The notes under the pieces: model-generated | The model's database searches: none | Told to the model about the DNA's origin: nothing | The model's input: only the letters and a program-made list of their open reading frames with translations | Made by a program: the position numbers and the translations under genes | IMG/VR virus record: IMGVR_UViG_3300035660_000054 | Location: 1 to 31,929 of that record | DNA from: a virus | DNA length: 31,929 bases | Direction: 5' to 3' (one strand) | Shown here: piece after piece, positions 7,862-17,212 of the stretch | How the letters are laid out: every line of letters starts with the position of its first letter | Position numbering within the stretch: position 1 is the stretch's first letter

Positions 7862-8399
7862 AAATCTCCATCAGGCGAAGAAACACCTCACGGCAAGCAC
7901 GCGCATCCGCAAGTGCAGAGTGTGCGTCAACGTGATTGATTTTGAAGTATGCGGTTAACGTCACCAGCTTGACGTTGACTAACAGTCCGGCGCGCAGCAA
8001 AGGCATCGCCAGCGACACCGTGTCGAGCGAGTGGTAGCTGCCTGGCCAACGCATCTTATGCTCCGCGAGAGCAGCCTCGAGGAACGATTTGTCGAACGGC
8101 GTGTTGTGACATACGAGCATCGTATCCTTCGCCATGCCAAGGACCTTGACCAAGGCGTGACTGGCGGGGATTGCTTCGCTAGCCCACTTCTCTGCACTGT
8201 ATCCATTGATAGCAGCGGCCTCGGCCTCCACGGGCTTTTGTGGAAAGACCTTGGCCACATACTCACCCTGCACGTCTTGCCCACTCGGGTCCGTCCGTAT
8301 GCATGCGACTTCAACAAAGTCATGCTTGGTCGGAGACAAGCCTCCCGTCTCGAAATCGAGGAATAGGAGGTCGTGGTCTTTCAGTGCTGGGCGTGCCAT
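7818..8399 (-). CDS. DnaQ-like 3'-5' exonuclease (DEDDh)
   Basis: A 193-aa single-domain exonuclease starting at ATG 8399 with GAGGA upstream. The four acidic residues and His are in place: D15 and E17 in LDFETGG, D103 in NTPFDKSFL, and H160/D165 in HSALADARA. This is the DEDDh pattern of the DNA polymerase III epsilon and RNase T superfamily. It removes nucleotides from DNA or RNA 3' ends. The DNA polymerase encoded upstream already has its own exonuclease domain, so this protein may act in repair, nucleotide recycling or RNA turnover. A candidate promoter lies directly upstream (8419-8449). Confidence 0.9.
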   Translation of the reverse strand: MARPALKDHDLLFLDFETGGLSPTKHDFVEVACIRTDPSGQDVQGEYVAKVFPQKPVEAEAAAINGYSAEKWASEAIPASHALVKVLGMAKDTMLVCHNTPFDKSFLEAALAEHKMRWPGSYHSLDTVSLAMPLLRAGLLVNVKLVTLTAYFKINHVDAHSALADARACREVFLRLMEIYGPGIKAHQTTTGA

Positions 8400-8418
8400 T
8401 GATGGTCCTCAGTGAAAT

Positions 8419-8449
8419 CTTATACCAGAAAGTTAGGTTTATTTGGCAA
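8419..8449 (-). promoter_or_regulatory. Candidate sigma-70-type promoter for the dnaQ-like gene
   Basis: On the minus strand TTGCCA (8444-8449) is followed after 19 bases by TATAAG (8419-8424), with an upstream TG that would make an extended -10. The predicted start lies about 14 bases before the ATG. The block TGCTTGCCAAATAAAC is shared almost exactly with the region upstream of the 17178 gene. Activity is inferred. Confidence 0.5.
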
Positions 8450-8606
8450 GCACGACCGCGCGAGGAAGGCGGTCCTGGAGATCTTTTTCGTGACCACACG
8501 TCCAACCATCTCCCCCGCACGTGACCTCCAGGTCGATCGACACCTGACACTCGCCGTGCGGGATCCGGAGGAATACCACCACCAGGAACGCGATGAGCCA
8601 CGTCAC
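8439..8606 (-). CDS. 55-aa small membrane or exported peptide
   Basis: A GTG at 8606 overlaps the TGA of the DNA polymerase gene (GTGA), the usual arrangement for coupled translation. The product is 55 residues. It starts MTWLIAFLVVVFLRIPHGEC, a short hydrophobic helix followed by a polar tail with Cys at 20, 30 and 37. Topology could be a signal anchor or a signal peptide. No family is recognised. The stop overlaps the candidate promoter of the next gene. Without this frame the 200 bases between polymerase and the dnaQ-like gene would be empty. Only geometry and composition support it. Confidence 0.4.
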   Translation of the reverse strand: MTWLIAFLVVVFLRIPHGECQVSIDLEVTCGGDGWTCGHEKDLQDRLPRAVVLAK

Positions 8607-11569
8607 GACGCCGTCTCCGCGATCTCCTTGATCGCCTCGCGCTCGGCCCGCTCTTCTTCATCCTCACGCAGGTCGTTGAGGGACTCCTCGTCAAGCTCCG
8701 CAAGGAACTCTTCGTCCTGCGTGAGAACCTTGGGCGGGTTCTTCTTGATGTAGTCCGCCAAAGCGATCGTCTCGCCGTAGTTCGGACCCACGCTGACGTC
8801 GTGCGCGAAGTCCACTGGCAGCCAGGGGAACTTCTCACGCACACGCTTGACGCAGTAGTAGTCGAAGAACGCCTGGGCCTCCCCGAGATGCTTCTTCTTG
8901 ATGGTGCCCACGATCGAGTCGTGGACCGTGATGCAGCACCGGCCGCCGAGCTGGCCGATGTTCTCGAAGATCTCGACGAGCTGCGCCACCACGATGTCCG
9001 AAGACGTCGACTGGATCTTCATGTTCTTGCCGCGACGTTCCGCCTGGCCACGGAAGAACCCGTTGACCGTCTGCAGCGGGAACCGCCGGCGCCGCCCGAA
9101 CAAGGTCTCGACGAACCCCTTGTTCTTGATCTGCGCGACGACCTCATCCATGTAGCTCACCAAGGACGGGAAGCGCAGGAAGAGCTTGTCGATGACGGCC
9201 TGCGCGGCCTCTTCCGAGATGCCCGCGGTCTCCGCGATCTTGCGTGCCATGGCTCCGTAGAGGATGCCGAACACGACACGCTTCACGGTGGTGCGCGTCT
9301 TGGACATCTCGTCGTCGATGTCCTTCTTGGCCTCGACCTCCTCGTACGGGATGCCGAAGATCTCCTGCGTGAACCAGCTGTGCACGTCGAGGCCGCTGTT
9401 GAGGGCGTCGATGAGCGCCTTGTCGGGCGCGTATGCCGTGAACACGCGAATCTCGGCACCCTTCCAGTCGACGTTGAAGATCACTTCCTCCTCGGGGTCG
9501 TCCGGGATGAAGATCTTCTTGATGTTGACGCCGGCCAGCTTCTTGGGCTGATTCTGCATGTTCACATTCGATGAGGACAAACGCCCTGTCGACGTGCCGT
9601 GCAAGTGGAAGCTCGTGTGCAAGAAGCCGTCGTACTCCGACAACATCTTGATGTCGTGCACGAAGCCGGTGAGGGCCTTGTGCGCAGCACGGTACTCGAG
9701 CAACGCCTTTGAGAAGATACACTTCTTGCGTTCAACGAACGCCTTGAGCATCTTCTTGTCGGTCTTGTTCTTCTGGGACTTCTTGTTCTTCTCGATCCAG
9801 AGGTCGTCGTGTGGTTGACGTGTTCCGTCCGCCTGTGGAACGCCGTAGTTGTAGAGGATGTGTGCGATGTCTGATGTCGAGTTGGGATTGAACTCGATTC
9901 CAGCCTTCTTCTTTTCGGGATCCCACATCCCGAGAAGAACGTTCTTCTTCTCCTCAACAATCTTGCCCAGGTCGATCTCAAGCTTCTCGATGTAGGGCCT
10001 ATCAACACGGAAACCGTGGAACTCCATGTTCCCAAGCACACGTGACGCAGGCACGCAATGTGACGTCATCAGTGCGCGTGCGTTCTGATGGAACCCTTCC
10101 TGTTGCATGCGCGCAAACTGGTGACGCAGAAGACGCCGTGTCAGGTCTGTGTCAACCGCGGCATAGATGAGCAAGGTGTCTAGCGCGACACGCTCATAGC
10201 CTTCGTCGAAGACACGCTTCTTGCGGTCCTTCTTCGTTCCGAACAAGTAGGCCTCGAGTTCCTTCTTGCTCAGCTCCATCGTGAGGCCGTCTTCGATGCC
10301 CTCGATGCCCTTCTTCGGCTTGCCCTTGCGTGCCTTGATGAGCACGGTCCGCACGCCTTCCTCTTCAGGTGTGAGCTGCTCCGCCAGCTCCTGGACCTTG
10401 TCCGCGTAGTTGCCGAACATCGGGAAGTAGCTACGGCCCAGTGTCTTGAGGCCGTACGAGCCCGTCATGTCTTCACGCAGGAGGTGCTCGCCGAGCATCG
10501 AATCCCACGCGACGTTGTTGACGCGCCAGCCGTGACGCAGCTCGAGGAACTTCAAATCGAACTTGGCGTTGTGGAAGACCTTGGGCTTGGGGCACTCGAG
10601 CACACGCTTGACGTGCCCAATAACGTCCGCCAGCTCTTCCGGGTTCCAGGGCGCTTCACGATGAAACAACGGGATCGCGGTCGCGCAGCCAGTGTCCCAG
10701 GCGAACGACACACACAGGACCTTCGCGTCCTGTCGATGCGGGTTGACCGTGTTGGTCTCGGTATCCACTGCGATCGCGCATTGCGCGGCGTTCTTCGCGC
10801 CGGTCACAACGTGATCGATGATCGTGTCGCACACCTCCTTGACCTCGGCGACGGTCGTCGGGATGCGGTAGTCCTTGGTGACCTCTTCGAGCGTCGCGTT
10901 CGAACCAGCCTCGTCAATGCCGCCCGCGATTCGAGCAGCGCGAACAACGTCGGCATAGAACAGGTTGTAGAGGCCAGTCTTCGCGCCGACGTGCTTGGTC
11001 GAGAAGGTCGGGAGCACCTTGTAGGTCTCGCCGTCGATGTCGAGGGTGAGGAGGCGTCCGCGCGCATCCATGAAGCCGCCCGTGTAGCCCATCGCCTTGA
11101 GCGCCGTTGCACCAAACGCGACCACGATCTTGGGCTTGCGGTTCTTCAGCTCGGCACGCAGATAGTTGGCGCACTGCCGAATCGTCGCCGCGCTCGCGGT
11201 CGCGTTCTGATCACGGCCCTCTTCAACCTGGCACTTGACCGCGTACGTATCCCACTTGTTCAACGCGCCGATCTTGAGGTGCCCGCCCGTGCGCGCGTCC
11301 AGTTCCTTCAGCTCCTTCCAGATCGTGCGCAGAATGCGCCCGTTGCGCCCGTAGAAGATTTGCTGGTTGTTGGTCGACCAGGACGACGGGGACTCGGACA
11401 CGAACATGATGTCGACGTGTCCTCGATACCCTTCACCAAGTACGCACCCCTTCTCGTACAGGTCGCAACCCTTGCAGTTGAGCCCTTTGATTTGCTTGTC
11501 TTGAGCGTCCGGATTCAGCGACGGGTCATCTGCTGAAATCACCGGAAGCTTGACCTTCTTCGTGGCCAT
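8603..11569 (-). CDS. DNA polymerase, family A, with N-terminal UDG-like and 3'-5' exonuclease domains
   Basis: The start is ATG 11569, just after a strong GGAGGAGA site; a longer open frame upstream is not needed. The 988-aa product has three parts. Residues 1-220 resemble family 4/5 uracil-DNA glycosylases: C32, C35, C113 and C133 sit where the iron-sulphur cysteines fall, but the usual GEAPG motif reads SESPS and the HPS motif reads TKHV, so glycosylase activity is doubtful. Next is a DEDD exonuclease with D269 and E271 (DTET) and FHNAKFDLKFL. The C-terminal PolA domain has motif A DWKGAEIR (D701), motif B K-R-V-V-F-G-I-L-Y-G and motif C HDS (H883, D884). It is the replicative polymerase, encoded directly after the primase-ATPase. 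Confidence 0.93.
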   Translation of the reverse strand: MATKKVKLPVISADDPSLNPDAQDKQIKGLNCKGCDLYEKGCVLGEGYRGHVDIMFVSESPSSWSTNNQQIFYGRNGRILRTIWKELKELDARTGGHLKIGALNKWDTYAVKCQVEEGRDQNATASAATIRQCANYLRAELKNRKPKIVVAFGATALKAMGYTGGFMDARGRLLTLDIDGETYKVLPTFSTKHVGAKTGLYNLFYADVVRAARIAGGIDEAGSNATLEEVTKDYRIPTTVAEVKEVCDTIIDHVVTGAKNAAQCAIAVDTETNTVNPHRQDAKVLCVSFAWDTGCATAIPLFHREAPWNPEELADVIGHVKRVLECPKPKVFHNAKFDLKFLELRHGWRVNNVAWDSMLGEHLLREDMTGSYGLKTLGRSYFPMFGNYADKVQELAEQLTPEEEGVRTVLIKARKGKPKKGIEGIEDGLTMELSKKELEAYLFGTKKDRKKRVFDEGYERVALDTLLIYAAVDTDLTRRLLRHQFARMQQEGFHQNARALMTSHCVPASRVLGNMEFHGFRVDRPYIEKLEIDLGKIVEEKKNVLLGMWDPEKKKAGIEFNPNSTSDIAHILYNYGVPQADGTRQPHDDLWIEKNKKSQKNKTDKKMLKAFVERKKCIFSKALLEYRAAHKALTGFVHDIKMLSEYDGFLHTSFHLHGTSTGRLSSSNVNMQNQPKKLAGVNIKKIFIPDDPEEEVIFNVDWKGAEIRVFTAYAPDKALIDALNSGLDVHSWFTQEIFGIPYEEVEAKKDIDDEMSKTRTTVKRVVFGILYGAMARKIAETAGISEEAAQAVIDKLFLRFPSLVSYMDEVVAQIKNKGFVETLFGRRRRFPLQTVNGFFRGQAERRGKNMKIQSTSSDIVVAQLVEIFENIGQLGGRCCITVHDSIVGTIKKKHLGEAQAFFDYYCVKRVREKFPWLPVDFAHDVSVGPNYGETIALADYIKKNPPKVLTQDEEFLAELDEESLNDLREDEEERAEREAIKEIAETAS

Positions 11570-11604
11570 TACATCTCCTCCGGTGTTGGCGCCATAAACA
11601 TACT

Positions 11605-14600
11605 CTACACGATGATGTCGTCGTCGTCCGTACCGCTGCCAATGACCTGCGGCGTCTCGGTGTCCACCTTGACCTCGGGATCGGTCGGGGCAGTCGTCTT
11701 GGCCATGACCTCCTCGCGCCGCGCCCGCGTGGCGTCGAGCAGGTGCTTGATGGAGAACACGGAGATCAGCTCGAGAGGCTGACACGGCCCCATCACATCT
11801 ACGAGACGTTCGAGCACGCGGGCTCGCTTCACCTCGTCGTTGCTGATGTGATGCGGCGAGCGCTCCGACACCTGCTTGAGGAACGTCGGGGTCTCCGTGC
11901 GGTAGCGTGTCTGTGCGAGCAAGCCCTGCGACGCCTCGACCCAGTTCACGACCAACCACTCCTGCTTGACGTCGAGGTAGACGCCCTTCTTGGTCTTGTT
12001 GATGTCGTCGAGCTTGTTGAGGTCACCGAGCATCACGCGGATGGTCGTCATACCGGACATCTGGTCCTGCGTGCCCACCGACGCGGTCTGGATCGCCGAG
12101 CCCAGGATGGTCTCGAAGATCTGCTCGTTCTCGGACGTTGTCTTGAGGCGCGCGAGCTGCTCACGCCGGGACTCGGCGAAGTCGTAGGCGAACGTGCGGT
12201 AGTCCGGGATCGGATTCGCACCGCCGCGCGCCTTCGCCAGCTCGTCGAGCAGCTTGAGCATGGCCATCTCAGGGAACATCGCTTCACGGAACCGCGAGGT
12301 CGCGTGCGCGGGGAGCTTGTTGCCGGACACGTACTCCTGCTCGATCGCGCTTTGGTACGCCCGCAAGGTCGCCATGTGCGGCAGAAGCCCGACCACCATA
12401 TCGTGGCGGGTCTTCGAGATCAGGTGGTCGCCGAACTTGCCGGTGAGCGCCAGCACCGGGTCCTTGTGGTTCGCGTCCTTGACCAGCTCGAATTGCACGA
12501 AACGCGACAACGACGCGGCGTCACGCAGAGGACGAATGGCGCAAGCCACGAGCGGGAAGCGAAGGTGGTAGGTGCGGCTCTCGCCCGTCGTCGTTCCGAT
12601 CGACCAGTTGACCGCGGACTCTCCGATCAAGTCACGGCACAGCTCGAGGACCTTGCGCACCATGATCGACTTGGCGTCGTTGCCGCCATAGTCCTCGAAC
12701 TCCTCGAGACAGAGCGTGAGGCTCGAGTTGTTGCGCTGTTGGCGGATGGACGCCGCCGTGTAGCCCTGCATCGTCAGCGCATGCGCCACGATGTTGATGC
12801 GAGACGCGCTGCCTCCACCGACAAACCCTGCGGTGAACTTGCTCTTGCCGGACTCGTGCTCGGCGTTGAGGATGACGGCGGTCTGACGTGTGAACACCGA
12901 CATCATCGCCAGGCACATGACGTAGGCCGTCAAGAACGTGCAGTCGAGCTGCTGATAGCGGAACGCCCAGCCCGTCTCGATCATGTCCTTGACGCGCACG
13001 AACAGGTCGACGAGATCGACGTTCGCGGTGAGGTCCTGCGCATCGACGATGGTCTTGATCCAGGGCTCGCCTGAGTTGTCGAAGATCACGCCCTCGTGAC
13101 GAGGACCGTCGAGGGGTGTCGCCGTGAAGTTCGCCCCGTCGTGCAGCAGGCAATACACGTCACGGCCGTTCACCAAGTAAGAGCGCATGTGCCCCTCCGT
13201 GGATTCCATCATGTGAATGCCTTGGCTCTTGATCGGGGCGTGGTCCATCGAAGGTAAGTCCTTTGCCATCATGAGGAGTGCGAAGTTCAGGTACTCGCGA
13301 TACTTCTTCGCTTTCATCGTGATGTTGAACTGAGCAACCTCAGGATCGTCACCAACAATGAAAGGAGGGTCACCAACCGTGTCTGCGATGAAGTCATAGA
13401 TGGGACCGTAATGCCGAGAGATGAGGGTCTCTGCACTGCGTTCGTCATTCAGGATGACCGTGTCTGTCGTACGGCTGGCCTTGTTCCAGAGCGACAAGAT
13501 GCGCTTGCGCCCTTCGCCGTTTTGAATACCCACCGGGTGGTACTTGTCGAGCAACGTCCGATAGAGGCGCTTCACGAACTCTTCTTCATTGTCGTTCTTG
13601 ACGAGAATGTCCCGCCGAAGAATCACCGCGTCGATGCCGTGGTCATTCGCAACTGCGACGCAGTACGAATTGCACACTTGCTCGTCCTTGAGGAGGAGGC
13701 CCCAACGCTTGGCGGCGTGACTGATCGCTGAAACATCCGACGTGCCTGACTTTGCAAGCTCCGCCGACAACTGGTCGTAGCACCACTCGTCCACCGCTGC
13801 GTACATCTTCTCGTCTACGACGTACCTGACCCACCGGGGGTACCCGATTTCACGGATGGCGTCATCGGGGTCTTTGATGCGCGCGTTGGGGCGTGTCGGA
13901 TCGTGCCAATCCACGTACTGCTCTGGCCAACGGAACACCCGGAAGGCGATATTCTTGTTCTTGGTGGCCTCGAGCACGTGTTTGACGAAGTTGTCTCCGC
14001 CGCCATCACGGTCCGGGATGAGCCACGCGCGGTGGATGTTCAGCGCGAGGAGACGGTCTACCGACTGCGAGCCGCCGCCGCTCAAACCCAGCGCGATGTA
14101 GTCGTCAGACTGGCGCCGGATCTGTTGCGCGATCGCACACAGGATGTCGAACTCGCCTTCGCTGCAGTGCGCGATGTGCCCCTTGTCGGGACCGTCGGCA
14201 CCGTGCTCTTCCGAGGTGAGGTACGTGCGGTAGTAGCGCAGGCCATAGAACCCGCGGAACCCGTCCATCTCCGCCTCGTACGTATCCTCGACCCACGCCT
14301 GGCTCACGCACGGCTTGGCGGGCTCCCGCAGCTTGAATCGACAGATCGACGTCGGCGTATCGTCGTATGGAAGCACGAGATGTCCGATGTACGTCTGTCC
14401 GTCGGTGTACTTCCCGAAGTAGCTGCGGAAGAACTTGTACTCCTCCGACGTCGGTCCGAAGTGGTTCTCGACATCCACGATGCGCGGGAAGATGCCGATC
14501 AGGTCGCGATCGCAAAGGGTGACCCACACCCCGAACTGGTCGAACTTGCCACTGGGTTGATCCTTCTCGGCAACCAACTCACCAGGCGCACTCTCACCGA

Positions 14601-15120
14601 GCCCACGCCCAAGCAAGTACTGCAACGTGGGCAGCGTCCAGTTCAACCCATCTGCATCGAGCGTCCCTGCCGCAAGCGACCCAAGCGCCTTGAACAAGAG
14701 CGTGCTGTAGAACTTCATCAGCGCAGCCTTGTTCTTCTGATGCACCTCGTGGTCGCGAACCTTCTCGAACAACTCCTTGGGGATCGCCGCAGAGAGCCCC
14801 CACCGCTTCTTCGCATAGATGAGCGCGTCAGCCACGCTCGTCTCGTTGAGCGCTGCGATGAGGTGGATGGGATTCCAGAACGCCTTGTGGCAGCCGAAGC
14901 AGCTCGCGCGGTTCTTGTACGGTGTAACGATGAACGACGCGGTGCCGTCAGAGTGGAAGGGGCAGCGTCCCTTGATATGGGGTCCCGATTGATGAAAGCC
15001 TGAATCGGGCTTCGCCTCGGCGAGCCAGCTCAACCAGTCGTTGTTTTGGATGTCGGTCCAAACACGGTTGAGGCGCGAGAACGCAACCTTCGAATCCCCC
15101 GTCTTTGCCTTACGAGCCAC
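11605..15120 (-). CDS. Primase with Toprim and C-terminal ATPase/helicase-like domain
   Basis: GTG 15120 is preferred over an ATG at 15171 because AAGGAG precedes it and it overlaps the upstream gene by only 11 bases. The 1171-aa product starts with a CHC2-type zinc finger (C53, H56, C74, C77). A Toprim domain has E321 in CSEGEFD and D370-x-D372 in IPDRDGGG, which bind the catalytic metals for RNA primer synthesis. Near residue 752-760 a Walker A reads NAEHESGKS (K759), and LCLEEFED is a likely Walker B, so the C-terminal half is an NTPase, probably the helicase part. It resembles other bifunctional phage primase-helicases in order but is unusually long. Its stop is 35 bases from the polymerase start, so the two are co-transcribed. 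Confidence 0.88.
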   Translation of the reverse strand: MARKAKTGDSKVAFSRLNRVWTDIQNNDWLSWLAEAKPDSGFHQSGPHIKGRCPFHSDGTASFIVTPYKNRASCFGCHKAFWNPIHLIAALNETSVADALIYAKKRWGLSAAIPKELFEKVRDHEVHQKNKAALMKFYSTLLFKALGSLAAGTLDADGLNWTLPTLQYLLGRGLGESAPGELVAEKDQPSGKFDQFGVWVTLCDRDLIGIFPRIVDVENHFGPTSEEYKFFRSYFGKYTDGQTYIGHLVLPYDDTPTSICRFKLREPAKPCVSQAWVEDTYEAEMDGFRGFYGLRYYRTYLTSEEHGADGPDKGHIAHCSEGEFDILCAIAQQIRRQSDDYIALGLSGGGSQSVDRLLALNIHRAWLIPDRDGGGDNFVKHVLEATKNKNIAFRVFRWPEQYVDWHDPTRPNARIKDPDDAIREIGYPRWVRYVVDEKMYAAVDEWCYDQLSAELAKSGTSDVSAISHAAKRWGLLLKDEQVCNSYCVAVANDHGIDAVILRRDILVKNDNEEEFVKRLYRTLLDKYHPVGIQNGEGRKRILSLWNKASRTTDTVILNDERSAETLISRHYGPIYDFIADTVGDPPFIVGDDPEVAQFNITMKAKKYREYLNFALLMMAKDLPSMDHAPIKSQGIHMMESTEGHMRSYLVNGRDVYCLLHDGANFTATPLDGPRHEGVIFDNSGEPWIKTIVDAQDLTANVDLVDLFVRVKDMIETGWAFRYQQLDCTFLTAYVMCLAMMSVFTRQTAVILNAEHESGKSKFTAGFVGGGSASRINIVAHALTMQGYTAASIRQQRNNSSLTLCLEEFEDYGGNDAKSIMVRKVLELCRDLIGESAVNWSIGTTTGESRTYHLRFPLVACAIRPLRDAASLSRFVQFELVKDANHKDPVLALTGKFGDHLISKTRHDMVVGLLPHMATLRAYQSAIEQEYVSGNKLPAHATSRFREAMFPEMAMLKLLDELAKARGGANPIPDYRTFAYDFAESRREQLARLKTTSENEQIFETILGSAIQTASVGTQDQMSGMTTIRVMLGDLNKLDDINKTKKGVYLDVKQEWLVVNWVEASQGLLAQTRYRTETPTFLKQVSERSPHHISNDEVKRARVLERLVDVMGPCQPLELISVFSIKHLLDATRARREEVMAKTTAPTDPEVKVDTETPQVIGSGTDDDDIIV

Positions 15121-15952
15121 CGAACTTCTCCTTGAACTCGGGACAGGTGTCCTGGTACTGGCACCAGCCACACGGCCAGCCCGGCTGGTTGTTCTTCTTC
15201 ATGCGCGAACGTGCAGGACGCGCCACGTAGGGCTCGACCAGATTCTGAGCGACCGTGTTGATCCGCGAGAACAGCCACGGGGTGTAGGCCGCGCGAATCC
15301 GATCGGCAGGGATGTACGTCGTCCACTGGATGCGCAGGTCGTCGGGCCCTTGCATGAAATGGATGCCGCCGCGCACGCCCGCGATGTCCGGCATGTTGGG
15401 CAGCGCCAGTACACCGTACGCTTGCAGCTGCTGCCGCTTTTTTTGATCGTCCTCGAGCCGCTTGGCGACGCCCGACTTGTGATCGATCAGGTAGAGATCG
15501 TCATCGCGCGTGAGCGCACCGAGGTCGAGCTTGCCGCGGAAGAACACGTTGTCACCGAAGAACGCCGCCGGCTTGTATGCGTCGGTGAAGCCCCAGTCAG
15601 CCTCGACGAACACCTTCTTGACGCCCTGAGCTTTGCAGAACGTATCGAAGCGCCGGAGGAAGTCCTCCATGTTCTCGTCGAGCAGCTGCAACATCTCGCG
15701 CTCGTTGGTCGTGAGCGGCGTCTTCTCGGACGCTTCCTTGTGTGCGTGCTCCGCGGGCTTGCCCAAGATGCGATGTTCGAGCACGGCATGCGCCACGATG
15801 CCGACCTTGGTGTCCGACGGCGCAGGCGCAGCGGCCGTCTTGAGTACGTGCTTGTGGCGGAACTGTGCGGGACAGGTCTCAGCCACTTCCATCTTGGAGA
15901 AGGACCAGGGGGCGAACTTTCGGGCAAGGTCGGAGATCTCGAGAGCTGCCAC
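15110..15952 (-). CDS. RecB/Cas4-like PD-(D/E)XK nuclease (first copy)
   Basis: GTG 15952 fits the AGGGGTGA site best; another GTG two codons upstream (15958) is possible. The 280-aa product has the layout of Cas4/AddB-type nucleases. It shows a lone Cys early (C27 in ETCPAQF), GIVAHAVLEH with H55, GKLDL with D143, and IDHKSG with D157 and K159. It ends with CGWCQYQDTC (C261, C264, C270). The four Cys would hold an iron-sulphur cluster in that family. It likely trims or cuts DNA ends in replication-linked recombination. It lies just before the primase-ATPase with an 11-base overlap. A second nuclease of the same type is encoded at 20585-21499. Confidence 0.85.
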   Translation of the reverse strand: MAALEISDLARKFAPWSFSKMEVAETCPAQFRHKHVLKTAAAPAPSDTKVGIVAHAVLEHRILGKPAEHAHKEASEKTPLTTNEREMLQLLDENMEDFLRRFDTFCKAQGVKKVFVEADWGFTDAYKPAAFFGDNVFFRGKLDLGALTRDDDLYLIDHKSGVAKRLEDDQKKRQQLQAYGVLALPNMPDIAGVRGGIHFMQGPDDLRIQWTTYIPADRIRAAYTPWLFSRINTVAQNLVEPYVARPARSRMKKNNQPGWPCGWCQYQDTCPEFKEKFGGS

Positions 15953-15972
15953 GTTCACCCCTGTTCAGTTGG

Positions 15973-15999
15973 AAAAAAAAGCGCCGTCTTTCCGGCTGT
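15973..15999 (-). terminator. Possible weak intrinsic terminator
   Basis: On the minus strand a short stem GCCG/CGGC with a 6-base loop is followed by GC and eight T. The stem is only 4 pairs, so strength is doubtful. It lies in the 180-base gap between the 16138 gene and the nuclease gene, where a terminator or attenuator would make sense. Nothing else was seen in that gap. Confidence 0.3.
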
Positions 16000-16137
16000 C
16001 AGTTGTCTCTCCAACCGTCACGAGTATTCCGGGCGTCGACCAATCGACCTGTTTAGGCTCCCCGTCGGTTTCTGCAGCCCGACGGCCCACTCATCCCGAG
16101 GCTCTCTCGTCTCCTTGGTCTCGTCGACCCTCCCGGG

Positions 16138-17178
16138 TCACATCGGCTTGTTCGACGATCGCGCGCCCTTCGTGGGCGACGTCGGCTTCGCCGGCTCGGT
16201 CGGCGTGCTCAGGTCGGGCTCGGGACCACCGTCCGCGAGCGCGGCATCGAGCGCACCGCCCGCGAACTGCCCCTCTGCTTCGATCGCCGCCGAAGGCGCA
16301 CGCGCGGGCCGCGCGTACCAGTCCGCGAGGAACATCTTGCGCCCCGCGACGTACATGCCGTAGAGCGCCTCGGCGAGACGCATCACGTGCTCGGGGTTGT
16401 CCTTGCCCGTGGGCTCGACCTTCGCGATGTAGTAGAGGCCGAGATCGCCCGTCTTCTTCTCGGTGTTCAGCAGGTAGCTCTGACGCCAGAGCGACGTCTG
16501 CTGACCCGCGAGCGAGAGCAGCGCAGACCCCGCCTTGCGCGACGTCTTGCCGAACTGCACCATGTACACGCCGGGGTTCGTCAGATCGGTCGACATGACG
16601 ATGGCGACGATGTTGTTCTGGCAGTTCGTCTTCTGCTGGTCGCCACGGCCGCCGTTCTGCTTGCCAAACGGCAGGTGCGGGCACTTCAAGCACTCACCGT
16701 ACGGCGAGCCGAGCTTGGCGTCGGGCGCCTGGCACTCCGGATTCTTCCCGTTCGTCGGGAAGTTGATGTTCTCTTCGAAGATGTAGAGCAGGATCATCGA
16801 GAACGGACGCTCGAGAAGCTGCCCCGCCGAGGTGTAGAGGTCACCGTTCTTGGCGGCCTCGGGCTTGTTGTCCGACTGCGACGTCGGCTGCACGATGCTG
16901 ATGCGCGGCACCTTCCAGGCCGCGACCATCTCCTCCATGCCGGGCTTGGAGGGCGAGGCGAGTGCCGCGAGAGTGCGGACCGCCTGACGCGCCACGTCGG
17001 GCATCGTCGTATCGTCGGCGAGAGCGCTCAACGCCTCGCGCCGCTGGACGACAACAGCCTCGAGATCGGCCGGGTTCATTGCAGCGGCAACGGCCCCCAT
17101 CGAGGGCTTCGCAACCAGGGCCTTGGCAGGGATGATCTTGGTGGAGTTATCAGGGGTTCCGTTGGTGGGCTCGGTCAT
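16138..17178 (-). CDS. Unknown phage protein with a cysteine cluster (346 aa)
   Basis: ATG 17178 follows AAAGGA and is chosen over an in-frame ATG at 17289 that would add a poor N-terminus. The product starts MTEPTNGTPDNSTKIIPAKA. In the middle is a cluster reading PEC, then GECLKCPHLPFGK, then TNCQNN, which could bind zinc. The C-terminus is Ala/Pro-rich and low in complexity. No family is recognised. Its position upstream of the nuclease, primase and polymerase genes suggests a replication or recombination accessory role; a single-strand DNA-binding protein is one guess that the sequence alone does not prove. A candidate promoter is at 17213-17242. Confidence 0.75.
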   Translation of the reverse strand: MTEPTNGTPDNSTKIIPAKALVAKPSMGAVAAAMNPADLEAVVVQRREALSALADDTTMPDVARQAVRTLAALASPSKPGMEEMVAAWKVPRISIVQPTSQSDNKPEAAKNGDLYTSAGQLLERPFSMILLYIFEENINFPTNGKNPECQAPDAKLGSPYGECLKCPHLPFGKQNGGRGDQQKTNCQNNIVAIVMSTDLTNPGVYMVQFGKTSRKAGSALLSLAGQQTSLWRQSYLLNTEKKTGDLGLYYIAKVEPTGKDNPEHVMRLAEALYGMYVAGRKMFLADWYARPARAPSAAIEAEGQFAGGALDAALADGGPEPDLSTPTEPAKPTSPTKGARSSNKPM

Positions 17179-17212
17179 GTCATGTCCTTTGGAATGTGGA
17201 AAGTGGAGGGCC

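Noticed and set aside
11570-11959. N-terminal extension of the DNA polymerase frame
   Set aside because: It overlaps the primase 3' end in another frame and lacks domain sense; ATG 11569 has a strong GGAGGAGA site.
13903-15003. Long plus-strand frame (366 codons) opposite the primase gene, and similar ones at 11743-13074, 4405-5721 and 314-1186
   Set aside because: They are antisense shadows that arise from high GC at third positions. The sense frames carry recognisable domains and ribosome sites.
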